64,000 bases of DNA from JAPUME01 sp964605715 (GTDB lineage Bacteria > Acidobacteriota > Terriglobia > UBA7540 > JAPUME01), in the NCBI GenBank assembly GCA_964605715.1, contig CAZSDV010000002.1, positions 1 to 64,000 on the forward strand, in the 5' to 3' direction. Below the pieces are notes generated by a model, which worked only from the letters and a program-made list of their open reading frames with translations, ran no database searches and was not told where the DNA came from. The position numbers were made by a program, and so were the translations under genes. Positions 28,493-38,462 of the stretch are shown one piece after another. How positions within the stretch are numbered: the first letter of the stretch is position 1; each line of letters begins with the position of its first letter.

Positions 28493-30256
28493 TCAGGTTT
28501 TCTCTATTTCCTCTTCAATTATTTGTTTGTTGTAGAGGTTCATGTAGATCCCGTTTTCACCTAGTAATTCCGAGTGTGTCCCTCTCTCAACAATGGTACC
28601 TTCATCCAAAACCACAATCTGGTCGGCATGCTGCACGGTGGAGACACGGTGAGAAATCAGGAGTGTTGTTTTCTCACGCATTACTTCCTTTAAATGGCGA
28701 AGAATCTTCTCTTCGGTAAACGTATCAACACTAGAAAAGGAATCGTCTAAGACCAAAATCGGCGGATCGTGAAGTATCGCGCGCGCTATGCTAGTGCGCT
28801 GCTTCTGGCCACCTGAAAGCGTTATCCCTCGCTCACCAACCATAGTATTCATGCCATGAGGAAACATCTGTATATCGGGAAGAATCTGGGAAATTTTGGC
28901 TGCCTGCTCCACCCGGTCTTCCGAAGCTTCTCTCACTCCAAAAGCAATGTTGTTACCGACGGTCTGGCTAAATAAGAACGGCTCCTGAGGAACAAAGCCA
29001 ATTTGCGAGCGAAGGAAAACCAGTGGGATCTTCTGCACTGAAACACCATCAATCAAAACACTTCCAGGAGGCGGATCGTAGATGCGAGGCAATAAATTAA
29101 CTAATGTAGATTTACCTGAGCCTGTGGCTCCAACAATCGCAATTGTCTGTCCACTCTCGATTTTTAGGTTGATATCTTTCAGGACCACTTTACCGTTATA
29201 ACTGAAGGTCAGGTTGCGAAACTCGACATTCCCTTCCAAACGTTTGGCCTTAAAATTTCCTCTCACTCCCTTTTCCATATCTATATCCCTGTCGATGATA
29301 TCGGGCTGAGCCTGAAATATTAAGTCGATCCTATTGAGGGAAGCTATCCCCCGCTGAAACAGATTTGATACCCATCCGAGGGCAATCATGGGCCAGATTA
29401 AAACCATGAGGTAAACGTGAAATGCCATGAAAGTCCCAATAGTGATTCGCCCGCTGAGGACATGAAAGCCTCCTACCATCACAACCAACCCAAAGGAGAT
29501 CCCGGACAACAAGGCCAGGCCAGGATAAAGGAAGCTCCAAATAGTAATCAATTGCTTGTTAGCTAAAACTAACTTACGGTTGAGCTTAGCAAACTCAGTC
29601 TTCTGAGCCTCTTCCTGCCGATAGGCCCGAAGCATCCTTACACCCACCACATTCTCACGCACTTTTTCACTGAGAGAAGAGTAAAGAGCTTGAATAGATT
29701 CAAACCGGTCATGTATCTTTTTTCCGAAGTGTTTGACTAAAATTGAAACCACAGGCAGCGGCAGCAGCACAAGCAACGCTAGCAGCCAATCGAGACTGAG
29801 CATTAGGGTGATAGCCCCCAAGCCAATAACCAGTGTATTGGCCGCATACATGATGCCTGGGCCAATCATCATGCGTACGGCATGTAGGTCATTTGTCGCC
29901 TTCGACATCAAATCACCTATGCGGTTCTGGTTGTAATAAGTGAGTGAAAGGCTCATTAGGTGGCAAAACAAGTCATTTCGTAAGTCATATTCCACTTCAC
30001 GAGAAATCCCAATGAGAATCCAGCGCATCCAAAACTGGAAGACCACCTTTACTAGCGCCACACCGAGCAACAAACCAGTAAAAAAAAACAGGCGGTCACG
30101 GTTCAGTATTTCGACCAGGCTATCCACTCCGGAACGAATTACCAAAGGTAAAGAAACCCCGAGTAATTGGGTTACAAGCAGCGCGACAAATCCAATCAAG
30201 TAGCGTTTCTTATAACGAAACAGGTAAGGATATAATGGACGCAAGCGTTCGAGCAT
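28493..30256 (-). CDS. ABC exporter half-transporter with degenerate catalytic site
   Basis: 587 residues, six membrane helices followed by a nucleotide-binding domain. Walker A VGATGSGKST and signature LSGGQKQR are canonical, but Walker B reads ILVLDDSFSSVD, with Asp where the catalytic Glu should be. This is the classic pattern for one partner of heterodimeric exporters such as TM287/288 or LmrCD. The partner gene follows after 48 bp. A 250-bp gap separates it from korB upstream, so a promoter is likely there. Confidence 0.93.
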   Translation of the reverse strand: MLERLRPLYPYLFRYKKRYLIGFVALLVTQLLGVSLPLVIRSGVDSLVEILNRDRLFFFTGLLLGVALVKVVFQFWMRWILIGISREVEYDLRNDLFCHLMSLSLTYYNQNRIGDLMSKATNDLHAVRMMIGPGIMYAANTLVIGLGAITLMLSLDWLLALLVLLPLPVVSILVKHFGKKIHDRFESIQALYSSLSEKVRENVVGVRMLRAYRQEEAQKTEFAKLNRKLVLANKQLITIWSFLYPGLALLSGISFGLVVMVGGFHVLSGRITIGTFMAFHVYLMVLIWPMIALGWVSNLFQRGIASLNRIDLIFQAQPDIIDRDIDMEKGVRGNFKAKRLEGNVEFRNLTFSYNGKVVLKDINLKIESGQTIAIVGATGSGKSTLVNLLPRIYDPPPGSVLIDGVSVQKIPLVFLRSQIGFVPQEPFLFSQTVGNNIAFGVREASEDRVEQAAKISQILPDIQMFPHGMNTMVGERGITLSGGQKQRTSIARAILHDPPILVLDDSFSSVDTFTEEKILRHLKEVMREKTTLLISHRVSTVQHADQIVVLDEGTIVERGTHSELLGENGIYMNLYNKQIIEEEIEKT

Positions 30257-30506
30257 AGTTGCAAATTTACCGGATATCGGGTCCAGCCAGCTTTCTGACA
30301 GTCACCGAAAGATTGAAAAACATTAACCAGGTGTCAATTCCCAGGGAATTCCGTAGGCGCTCAGCAGAAGGTCGTTTTATTCCGGCAGCCTGAGGAGGGC
30401 CCCACCCGTTGGCAACACGCCGCCAACCCGTAAGCACCTTCACAGGCGGGAAAATTCAAGTAGAAATCACAAAGGAGAGAGAATGACCCGCAGGAATCAA
30501 TTTAAC

Positions 30507-31388
30507 CTAGAAAAATTCCCCGTATAATTGGTCGAAGATTTCCTTCTTCATAGGAAGAGATTTTTTCACCAGAGGACCTTCTTTAAGGACCGGCTCGCTG
30601 TCCTCATAGGTGGGCTGCTCATCCTTATAAAGAACTCCGAGAGGAATCTTATCTCCCCACTCGAAGGATTTGTCGAGTGCAGAACGAGACTCACTCGGAT
30701 TATATCCAGCTTCATCTTCGAGCTTATAAACCCGTTGCTTAAAAAATTGATAGGTATTGATCTTGTTGTAAGTTACGCATGGGCTGAAGACATCCACCAA
30801 TGAGAATCCTTTGTGGGCAATAGCTCCTGCAATCAACTCCGTCAGATGCTTAGCTTCCCCTGAAAACCCGCGTGCAACATAGGTTGCACCGGAAACAATT
30901 CCCAAGGCTAGCGGGTTAATAGGAAGCTCAACATTGCCTCGAGGGGTAGACTTAGTCCGGTGTTCCTTGGTGGTGGTGGGAGAAGCTTGGCCAGTGGTAA
31001 GACCATAAATCTGGTTATTCATAACGATGTATGTAAGGTCAAGATTCCGACGCATCGCGTGGACGAAGTGTCCAAGACCGATGCCGTAGCCATCGCCGTC
31101 ACCACCGGTGATGACAACGTTCAATTCATGATTGGCAAACTTTGCGCCTGAAGCTACCGCTACCGCCCGGCCGTGGAGGCTATGTACTCCGTATGCGTGA
31201 ATGAAGCCCGGAAGATTCGAAGAGCAGCCGATACCTGAAACCAGGAGTAAGTCCTTGGGTTGAATGGCAAGCTTGGTAGCAGCAAGCTCAACTGCTCTCA
31301 GTACCCCAAAATCCCCGCAACCGGGACACCAGTCCGGATCTACCACCCATTTGAAAGTTTCAACCGGTAACTCTACAACAGTTGCCAT
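30507..31388 (-). CDS. korB: 2-oxoacid:ferredoxin oxidoreductase beta subunit (KorB-like)
   Basis: 293 residues. The beta subunit binds thiamine diphosphate and a 4Fe-4S cluster. WCPGCGDFGVLRA is the N-terminal cluster/ThDP motif and TGGDGDGYGIGLGHF the ThDP-Mg loop. Together with the fused gamma-alpha subunit upstream it makes a two-gene 2-oxoacid oxidoreductase, most similar in layout to 2-oxoglutarate:ferredoxin oxidoreductase (CO2 + succinyl-CoA + reduced ferredoxin). Pyruvate or another 2-oxoacid remains possible. It starts 42 bp after the alpha gene. Confidence 0.93.
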   Translation of the reverse strand: MATVVELPVETFKWVVDPDWCPGCGDFGVLRAVELAATKLAIQPKDLLLVSGIGCSSNLPGFIHAYGVHSLHGRAVAVASGAKFANHELNVVITGGDGDGYGIGLGHFVHAMRRNLDLTYIVMNNQIYGLTTGQASPTTTKEHRTKSTPRGNVELPINPLALGIVSGATYVARGFSGEAKHLTELIAGAIAHKGFSLVDVFSPCVTYNKINTYQFFKQRVYKLEDEAGYNPSESRSALDKSFEWGDKIPLGVLYKDEQPTYEDSEPVLKEGPLVKKSLPMKKEIFDQLYGEFF

Positions 31389-31430
31389 AATCCCTACTCC
31401 TTAAGTCTTGAAATCTTTGGCGGCCCTTGC

Positions 31431-33404
31431 CTAGGTAACCTGCCACGAGTAAATCGCACCAGTTTCAACGCCAATCCTTAAATCGCCCTGCTTTGCACCG
31501 GTAACTCGATTTACGACCTCCACGCCCCATACTTCCTCGCCATTTTCCTTACCCTTCCTTTCAATGCGCCCTGGACGAGCCTGATCTCTCAGGTATACGC
31601 GAGAGTAATGGTAAGCCATCTCCCTGGCTTCATCTTCGTTGACATCCAGCGAGTGCAGGAGACCCGCAAGGATTGCCTCGACCTGATCAGCAATGTAAAG
31701 GGGTTCAAAGGGCTCCCCGTCGTATTTAAGGATCTGATCATGGGCACCGATTCCCGTCTCTGCTCTCAAGTGTCGCGTAAACTGACCGGTGAAATTTACC
31801 TCTATCGAAATAATACGCTTCGATCCCTTCAAGATATTCGTGATCTCTTCTGTGTGAAAAGGTAGGAGGTATTTGACATGTAATTGATTGGTTTCTACGC
31901 CCCGGGACTTCAGGATTTCCCGACCTTCTGATATAACTCCCTTCGTCGATCCCCAACCAACCAGAGTAATGTCTGCTCCGGCCGGCCCTTCTAGCTTAGG
32001 AGCCTCAAGTTCGCTCAGCACACCCTCCATCTTCTTCATCCGCTTTTCCATCATCTTCCGGCGAACCGCAGGAGTTGTGAAAACGTCGCTGATCAGCACA
32101 CCTTGTTCGTCATGATCGTCGGTGCCAGCAACATGCGCTGCATTGGCCGTCCCAGGCAATGCACGAGGAGAAATGCCAGACTTGGTGAGTGCAAACCGCT
32201 TGTAAGGTCCATTTCCAGCCGGCCAATCAGAAATCAACTCCCCACGGTCGATGGGCGCATCGGGACACAGGGCATCGGTTTCAATCGTTTCAGGATGCTC
32301 GGATAGCAAAAGATCCGACATAATTATCACCGGCAATTGATACTTCTCAGCTAAATTAAAGGCTTCTATTGAAGCATTGAAGCAGTCAGCCACATCAACT
32401 GGAGCCATAATGACTCGAGGAAAATCACCTTGAGAGGCTCCAAAAACCTGATTTAAGTCACCTTGCTCGGTCTTGGTTGGCAAACCCGTTGAAGGACCTC
32501 CACGCTGCACTTCGATAACCACAACCGGCGCTTCGATCATTCCCGCTTGACCGATCGCCTCTGTCATAAGGGCAAATCCTCCCCCTGATGTGGCACACAT
32601 TGACCGCACGCCAGCATACCCTGCCCCGACAGCCATATTCATCACGGCCAACTCATCTTCACCCTGTTTTACGAGGATTCCCGCCTTTTCGGCGTGGGAT
32701 GCCATCCAATGAAGGATGGTTGATGCTGGTGTCATTGGGTAAGCAGAATAGAATTTGCAACCGGCAACAGCTGCACCAAAAGCAAAAGCTGCGTTACCAG
32801 TAAGAAAGGGGCGTTGGGTTTTGGTAAATGTCCACTCTTCGTGCAGCGGCACAAAGTTTTCCTTAGTATAATTGAATCCTGCCTTGAGAATACCTAGGTT
32901 TTGGTCAACAACAGCCTGCCCTTTATGCTGAAAGGTTTCCTTAATTACTTCATTGGCAGTGTCAAAATCAAGGCGCAAAAGGAACATTAAGGCACCTAGC
33001 GCGACTGTGTTCTGCACGATCGGAAGTACCCGACCGAATGGCTTAACAATTTCAGACACGGGAAGCGGAACCGTAATGACACCATCTTGTAGTTTTATAC
33101 CGTCACAGTTCAGCTTGCTGGAGTTGAATATAACCGCCCCACCAGGCTCCACCTCCGAAGCGTGTCGTTCAATGGTGTCCTGATTAAGAGCAATCACTCC
33201 ATTTAAGTGGTCGCCGTGCGAATGCAGCTTCTCCGACCCTATGCGAACGCGCAGCCAGATGTGGCCACCTCGAATCAGCGACTGATAGCTATTGTAGGCA
33301 TACACATACTTGCCACGGCGAGATACCGTTTTTGCCAGCGTATCACCGGTCTTGTCCAGGCCATCTCCGGCCGCTCCTCCTATCCCGACCGTAACCTCAT
33401 CCAT
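31431..33404 (-). CDS. korA: 2-oxoacid:acceptor oxidoreductase alpha subunit, gamma-alpha fusion (KorA-like)
   Basis: 657 residues. The N-terminal ~190 residues are a gamma domain (VGIGGAAGDGLDKTGDTLAK; SLIRGGHIWLRVRI). The rest is the alpha pyrimidine-binding and transketolase C-terminal domains (FAFGAAVAGCKFYSAYPMTPAST, MCATSGGGFALMTEAIGQAGM, EVQRGGPSTGLPTKTEQGDL). The fusion and the order alpha then beta match KorAB-type enzymes. No delta ferredoxin subunit is encoded, so an external ferredoxin is needed. It follows recR by 66 bp and may be read from the dnaX operon. Confidence 0.93.
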   Translation of the reverse strand: MDEVTVGIGGAAGDGLDKTGDTLAKTVSRRGKYVYAYNSYQSLIRGGHIWLRVRIGSEKLHSHGDHLNGVIALNQDTIERHASEVEPGGAVIFNSSKLNCDGIKLQDGVITVPLPVSEIVKPFGRVLPIVQNTVALGALMFLLRLDFDTANEVIKETFQHKGQAVVDQNLGILKAGFNYTKENFVPLHEEWTFTKTQRPFLTGNAAFAFGAAVAGCKFYSAYPMTPASTILHWMASHAEKAGILVKQGEDELAVMNMAVGAGYAGVRSMCATSGGGFALMTEAIGQAGMIEAPVVVIEVQRGGPSTGLPTKTEQGDLNQVFGASQGDFPRVIMAPVDVADCFNASIEAFNLAEKYQLPVIIMSDLLLSEHPETIETDALCPDAPIDRGELISDWPAGNGPYKRFALTKSGISPRALPGTANAAHVAGTDDHDEQGVLISDVFTTPAVRRKMMEKRMKKMEGVLSELEAPKLEGPAGADITLVGWGSTKGVISEGREILKSRGVETNQLHVKYLLPFHTEEITNILKGSKRIISIEVNFTGQFTRHLRAETGIGAHDQILKYDGEPFEPLYIADQVEAILAGLLHSLDVNEDEAREMAYHYSRVYLRDQARPGRIERKGKENGEEVWGVEVVNRVTGAKQGDLRIGVETGAIYSWQVT

Positions 33405-33470
33405 ACGTCCTTCTCCTCAAAATCTTAAAGTATTCTTTATCTTTTACTTACCACTAAATAAGCCCTTTTC

Positions 33471-34070
33471 TCAAAGCTCTTGCCGCCCTTCCATGGCCCT
33501 CTGCATGGTTATCTCATCAGCATACTCCAGCTCACTTCCCACCGGGACTCCCCTGGCAATACGTGTAACCTTGATCCCAAGGGGTTTAATCAGCTTCGCA
33601 AGATACAAGGCCGTAGCTTCCCCCTCCACGTTAGGATCCGTAGCCACGACTATCTCCTTTATATTACCGCCTTTGAGGCGCTCCATCAAACTCTTAATTT
33701 GTAATTGCTCCGGCCCAATACCTCGAAGAGGGGACAAAGACCCCTGAAGAACGTGGTAAAGACCCCTGAATTCACGAGTTTTCTCGACTGCCAGCACATT
33801 ATGCGACTCCTCTACCACACAAATGAGGCCCGGATCCCGCCCTGGCATGGTGCAATACCTGCATGGGTCAACATCGGTTATGTTGTTGCAGGTACTGCAT
33901 AATTTAATCTTTTCTTTAACCTCAAGGATAGATTCCGCCAATTGCCGGGCATCATCCTGTGAAGCTCTATGTACATGAAAAGCAATCCGCTGGGCAGACT
34001 TCTGCCCGATGCCCGGAAGTCGTTTAAACTCCCGGATCAATCGCTCCATAGGATCAGCAAAATCTTTCAT
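33471..34070 (-). CDS. recR: Recombination protein RecR
   Basis: 199 residues, standard length. RecR acts with RecO/RecF to load RecA on gapped DNA. Helix-hairpin-helix at the N-terminus ([17 protein letters not shown]), zinc finger C58-x2-C61-x8-C70-x2-C73, then a Toprim domain with [30 protein letters not shown] and [18 protein letters not shown]. The order dnaX-ybaB-recR is widely conserved and is exactly what is found here. Confidence 0.97.
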   Translation of the reverse strand: MKDFADPMERLIREFKRLPGIGQKSAQRIAFHVHRASQDDARQLAESILEVKEKIKLCSTCNNITDVDPCRYCTMPGRDPGLICVVEESHNVLAVEKTREFRGLYHVLQGSLSPLRGIGPEQLQIKSLMERLKGGNIKEIVVATDPNVEGEATALYLAKLIKPLGIKVTRIARGVPVGSELEYADEITMQRAMEGRQEL

Positions 34071-34097
34071 GGCTTCGTGGGGCCCCCAACCCTAAAT

Positions 34098-34412
34098 TCA
34101 CCCAAATATCCCCGGCAATTTCAGATCTGAACCCAAACCGCCCATCTGGCCTGAAACCTGCTCGTCCACTTTTCGGGACGCCTCGTTAACAGCGGCAAGA
34201 ATCAAGTCCTGGAGCAATTCAATGTCTCCTGTGCTAACAGCCTCTTTTTCCACACGAATTGATAGGAGTTGCTTCTGCCCGTTCATCCGCACCGCTACCA
34301 TCCCGCCGCCAGCGGTCGCATCCGCCTCGATTTCTTCCAACTGCTTCTGGAACTTCTCCTGCAGCTGCTGGACCTGTTTCATCATTTGCTGCATTTGTAC
34401 CAGATTTTTCAT
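34098..34412 (-). CDS. ybaB: Nucleoid-associated protein YbaB/EbfC
   Basis: 104 residues. Small DNA-binding dimer of the YbaB/EbfC family. The N-terminal coiled helix MMKQVQQLQEKFQKQLEEIE and the core GGGMVAVRMNGQKQLLSIRVEKEA match the family, ending in a glycine-rich tail (GQMGGLGSDLKLPG). It lies 10 bp after dnaX and 27 bp before recR in the conserved cluster. Confidence 0.95.
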   Translation of the reverse strand: MKNLVQMQQMMKQVQQLQEKFQKQLEEIEADATAGGGMVAVRMNGQKQLLSIRVEKEAVSTGDIELLQDLILAAVNEASRKVDEQVSGQMGGLGSDLKLPGIFG

Positions 34413-34422
34413 CGTTTTACTC

Positions 34423-36111
34423 CTAACTCAAGTCTCGGGTCCCCAGCCATGTCCCCTTAAACCTCTTCATTACAGCCCGGACACGTGGGTCCAACTCAGC
34501 TCTCTCACGAGAGCTCAATTGCATGGAATTCTGACTAACCTCCACATTCTCCGACTCTTCTACAGAAACCGAAATCTGAACCGGCTTCCCCAACACTTCA
34601 GAACAGATGGTCCGCAACAACTCACGGTTTCCGTGTTCCGTCAGAATATCAAGTGCCCATCGTACTTCTTCGGAAAATGTAAAACAGGCCTGCCCATCCT
34701 GCAGTCGCCATCCAACCAAGTTGTGTTCGAGAAAGTTTCCCAACAGCTTGGAATGATCTTGCACGCGGTCCCGTATCAACGTCAGTGGTTGTGCATCCTT
34801 AAAGGTGGAAGGTTCGGCAGGCGGCGTACTGGTTAGTCCACGCGCGGCATCTGGCTCGGAGGCGCTAATAGCCGTATCTTGCTTCACGTCTCCGGACAAA
34901 GGAGACTTCTCAACTCTACTACCAAACGCAGATCTCGAAGCTGCATTAGTAGGAGTAGATTTTGGGCCAGTCGCCCCTTTCCCTTTGGTTAATTCGGCCA
35001 GGAGAGTCTCCAACGGCTCCAACCTCTGTGCGTGCAAAAGCTTCATCAAGGCGAGCTCCAGGTGAAAACGCGGCTCTAGGGCATAACGAATATCAGCTTG
35101 CGCCCGAAGCATGATCTGCAAAAAGCGGCTTAGATCTTCAGAGCCATGTGCAGCAGCCAATTCTTTTAGCCGGAGCATGCTCTCTTCTGGCAGAGGAAGC
35201 AACTTTGAGTCTGCCCCACACGTTCGGGCAACCATGAGGTTGCGAATATATCGGGTTAATTCAGTTGCAAGCTGTTGAATTTCAAATCCCTGTTGAATCA
35301 ATCGTTCCACTAGTTCAAGTACGCGAGCTGCGTCGCCTGCATAAACTGCGTGCATTATCTCTTCAAGAATCTGATTCGGCACGGCTCCCAACAATTGCCG
35401 AAGCGATTCCTCTTTCAACTCTTTCCCGGAAAATGCAATAGCCTGATCAAGTAGCGAAAGGCCATCTCGAAGGCTCCCCGCTGCAGCTTGAGCAATCAAG
35501 CCAAGCGAGGCTGGATCACTTTCAACCCCTTCCTCTCTAGCAACACGCTGAAGCTCTCCTAAAATCTGCTGGTAATTAACTAATCGGAATGCAAAATGCT
35601 GACACCGTGAAAGAATGGTCGTTGGAATCTTGTGGGCCTCAGTTGTCGCCAATATGAACAGAACGCTTTCGGGTGGCTCCTCCAAGGTCTTAAGGAGCGC
35701 ATTGAACGCTTCCGGGGTAAGCATATGAACTTCATCAATAATGAAAATCTTTTGACGATCCCGCGAAGGGAGGTAGCGAACGCTCTCGCGTAATTCCCGA
35801 ATCTCGTCGATTCCACGGTTCGACGCCGCGTCAATTTCCAATACATCAACAGCTCTCGAGGAGGAAATCTCGTGGCAGGGATCACACTCACCGCATGGTG
35901 TAATGGTCGGTCCTTGGGCACAATTGAGGGCCTTGGCCAAAATGCGGGCCATAGAGGTCTTACCTACCCCTCGCGCACCAGAAAAAAGATACCCGTGCGC
36001 TACGCGCTCCCGTGTGATGGCATTCTTCAGCGTGTCGGTAACCAATTTTTGACCGACAACTTCATCGAACTTCTGAGGTCGGTATTTTCGGGCCAGGACT
36101 TCGTAGGCCAT
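34423..36111 (-). CDS. dnaX: DNA polymerase III subunit gamma/tau
   Basis: Start placed at ATG 36109-36111 (MAYEVLARKYRPQKF), giving about 562 residues; the longer open frame runs back toward the 4.5S RNA gene and has no family match. DnaX is the clamp-loader ATPase: Walker A GARGVGKTSMA, zinc-binding cysteines (NCAQGPTITPCGECDPC), Walker B IIDEVHML, sensor ATTEAHKIPTTILSRCQ. Domain III follows, then a low-complexity linker and a tau-like C-terminal domain (about 470-562). No slippery A-run was obvious for a gamma frameshift, but I did not search exhaustively. Confidence 0.96.
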   Translation of the reverse strand: MAYEVLARKYRPQKFDEVVGQKLVTDTLKNAITRERVAHGYLFSGARGVGKTSMARILAKALNCAQGPTITPCGECDPCHEISSSRAVDVLEIDAASNRGIDEIRELRESVRYLPSRDRQKIFIIDEVHMLTPEAFNALLKTLEEPPESVLFILATTEAHKIPTTILSRCQHFAFRLVNYQQILGELQRVAREEGVESDPASLGLIAQAAAGSLRDGLSLLDQAIAFSGKELKEESLRQLLGAVPNQILEEIMHAVYAGDAARVLELVERLIQQGFEIQQLATELTRYIRNLMVARTCGADSKLLPLPEESMLRLKELAAAHGSEDLSRFLQIMLRAQADIRYALEPRFHLELALMKLLHAQRLEPLETLLAELTKGKGATGPKSTPTNAASRSAFGSRVEKSPLSGDVKQDTAISASEPDAARGLTSTPPAEPSTFKDAQPLTLIRDRVQDHSKLLGNFLEHNLVGWRLQDGQACFTFSEEVRWALDILTEHGNRELLRTICSEVLGKPVQISVSVEESENVEVSQNSMQLSSRERAELDPRVRAVMKRFKGTWLGTRDLS

Positions 36112-36201
36112 AGGGCTGATCAAGAATTGAAGGAGTTCATGCGGGCGAAAACCTGAATAAATGCTCCTCAAGCATCGACAGATACAACACCGCTCGCGTA
36201 G

Positions 36202-36321
36202 GCATTTGCCAGGCTTCGGGTTGGCCTGCAGCACACAGAGAGGACCGCTACCGTTGCTTCCTTCCGGACCTGGCGGAGTTCACAGACATCTGTTGCACAG
36301 ATCCCAAAGCCTGGCAAATGC
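36202..36321 (-). ncRNA. ffs: Signal recognition particle 4.5S RNA
   Basis: Minus strand, 120 nt. The universally conserved SRP domain IV loop is plain (GGTCCGGAAGGAAGCA; its complement is at about 36253-36270). The two ends pair perfectly over 15 bases (GCATTTGCCAGGCTT with AAGCCTGGCAAATGC), closing a long hairpin as in small bacterial SRP RNAs. Its position just upstream of dnaX-ybaB-recR is also conserved. It binds Ffh to deliver nascent membrane proteins to SecYEG. Confidence 0.96.
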
Positions 36322-36425
36322 TAAACGTCAATACTAACATGCTCTATAATTGCCGTGTAGTCTAAAATCCCCCTAGGTAACTACTAGAAAACCCAGGCCA
36401 AATGTACAGCATCAGCTGGGTTTGC

Positions 36426-36454
36426 TTGGCAAGTGCCCGAAGCACCGATATAAT
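36426..36454 (+). promoter_or_regulatory. Sigma-70 promoter for tRNA-Arg
   Basis: -35 TTGGCA at 36426-36431 and a perfect -10 TATAAT at 36449-36454 with a 17-bp spacer. The tRNA begins 11 bp after the -10 box. Confidence 0.85.
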
Positions 36455-36465
36455 GGGTTGAAAGT

Positions 36466-36542
<77 letters not shown>

Positions 36543-36644
36543 CTTAATCCCAGTAAATAATTTACTTTGGTGGCTTCACCTAACGGACACAGTCATACGC
36601 ACTGACAAAAGTTACAGGTGGTCCATTCCAAATTCATGGAGGAC

Positions 36645-38462
36645 CTAAGGTAGCCTTTTCAACCAAATCCTGTGCAGTGCCATGACCTCTCGGCCCACAA
36701 TGAAGAGGGGTTTGATTTCAAAAATCATGGGCCCTTTGCTCAGATTTAGTGTGCCGACCACAAAACGTCGAAATATGCCACGCCCCCCCGTCTCGCGAAC
36801 AGTATGCTCAATTCTTGAGTGTCCAGCAGAGAGATAAAATTTAGAACCTTCATCACCCCTCCGGCACCCATAACTCAAAAGGACCTCATAGTTCCCAGTA
36901 CGGACAACATCCAGTTTCCATCGGACCAAATCCTCCGTTTCACTCCAGTCGTCAATTGTGTCTCCGATATCTCCATGATACGCTGGGCGGACCTTCTTGC
37001 CGACGGGTTCTCCCCAGGTGATTTCAATCGGTACTGGATTTTCATCCTCGCGTCCTATCTGAATCCAATCCCGATAAAAGTAATCTTGATCGCGTGTGAC
37101 ATCCTCGAACCATTTTTCGAACTCATTATAAAGTCCTCGAACAATCCCAGGATGTTGTGCGGAAATATCGTTAGTCTCACCAGGATCGCTTTCTAGATCA
37201 AATAGCTGGAGCTCTGGCTCTGGATCTGAACTTCCCCATCCCTTCATCAAGAACCGTACCAATTTATAGCCTCGAGAGTCCCGCACAGCCCAATTCGGGC
37301 GAAATCCACCCTGATCTGCAGGATCCACGGTCAATAACCGTTTGGAATTTGGCAAGGAAAAAAGAGGTTGCACACGATTCCATTGGTGAAACATGTATTC
37401 GTGAGGACTTTCACCATCTCCTTTCCGTAATAATGAAAGGATACTCTTCCCGTCAACTTTAAGTCCGTTTGGCAGTGTTGCTCCGATCAACTGACAAAGT
37501 GTTGGAAATAAATCAATGTGCTGAGCCATAGCTTGAACCGTTGCGCCCTCCGGAAACTCACCGGGCCATCGGACAATGAAAGGTATACGAATACCGCCTT
37601 CATAGACTGTGCCTTTCTCGCCACGCAAGCCCGCCCGGAAGTGTCGGCTTACCCCCCCATTATCACTCATGAAGATAACCACGGTATTTTTCCGGACACC
37701 CACTTGGTCGATTGTCTTTAATAAACGCCCCAAATTTTCGTCAAGAGAAGTAATCATTCCATATACTTTTGCTTCGCGGAGCGGTAACCCCTTCTCCAGA
37801 TACTTTTCTGTGTACTTGTCAGGAACCCGAAAAGGGCTGTGGGGCGCATTGTGAGCAAGATACAAGAAAAAAGGCCTATTGCGATTCTGCTCTATGAAAG
37901 AAATAGCCTGGTCATTAAGAACATCGGTAATATACCCAGTCGTGCTAACGGGATACGTGTTCCAATAAAGCTCGTCGGGATCCAGGTACCGATGGAGTCC
38001 CTCGTAAGGCCATGGTCCGAAAAACTCATCGAAACCACGGTTAACGGGATGGTGCTTCATATACTGGCCAAGGTGCCACTTTCCAACCAAAGCGGTGCGG
38101 TAGCCCTGACTTTGGAAGACCTCGCCAAGGGTTACCTCATCATCGTGCAAGTTAAAACGCCCCTTATAAGTATCAAATACACCAGTTCTTTGGTAATACC
38201 TGCCCGTCATCAGAGAGGCCCGCGTGGGCGCGCATACGGGTGACGCGTAAAAATTGGTGAATCGGACACCTTCACGGGCAAGTTGATCCATTATCGGTGT
38301 TTGGATAAATTTGTTCCCATTGATGCCCACGTCCCACCAACCCTGATCATCAGTCACCACCAGAACAATATTGGGCTTATCCTGGGCCACTAACCTGACA
38401 GAGAAAGCCACATGGATAAAAAATGTGAAACAGAAAATAAAAATTGCGAAACGTGAAAACAT
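36645..38462 (-). CDS. Exported sulfatase (arylsulfatase-type)
   Basis: 605 residues with a signal peptide (FAIFIFCFTFFIHVAFS). S1 sulfatase fold: VTDDQGWWDVGING with metal ligands D38-D39, and the formylglycine signature C77-A-P-T-R81 (CAPTRASLMTGR), where Cys is converted to formylglycine. Thr replaces the usual Ser of CxPSR, which is tolerated in the CxPxR consensus. The second sulfatase signature GYRTALVGKWHLG is present. The C-terminal ~120 residues look like a beta-sandwich add-on. No maturase gene is in the window. The substrate is probably a sulfated glycan, by family. Confidence 0.93.
   Translation of the reverse strand: MFSRFAIFIFCFTFFIHVAFSVRLVAQDKPNIVLVVTDDQGWWDVGINGNKFIQTPIMDQLAREGVRFTNFYASPVCAPTRASLMTGRYYQRTGVFDTYKGRFNLHDDEVTLGEVFQSQGYRTALVGKWHLGQYMKHHPVNRGFDEFFGPWPYEGLHRYLDPDELYWNTYPVSTTGYITDVLNDQAISFIEQNRNRPFFLYLAHNAPHSPFRVPDKYTEKYLEKGLPLREAKVYGMITSLDENLGRLLKTIDQVGVRKNTVVIFMSDNGGVSRHFRAGLRGEKGTVYEGGIRIPFIVRWPGEFPEGATVQAMAQHIDLFPTLCQLIGATLPNGLKVDGKSILSLLRKGDGESPHEYMFHQWNRVQPLFSLPNSKRLLTVDPADQGGFRPNWAVRDSRGYKLVRFLMKGWGSSDPEPELQLFDLESDPGETNDISAQHPGIVRGLYNEFEKWFEDVTRDQDYFYRDWIQIGREDENPVPIEITWGEPVGKKVRPAYHGDIGDTIDDWSETEDLVRWKLDVVRTGNYEVLLSYGCRRGDEGSKFYLSAGHSRIEHTVRETGGRGIFRRFVVGTLNLSKGPMIFEIKPLFIVGREVMALHRIWLKRLP

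Noticed and set aside
36112..36234. N-terminal extension of dnaX in the longest open frame
   Set aside because: It runs back toward the 4.5S RNA gene and has no similarity to DnaX, which starts at MAYEVLARKYRP.
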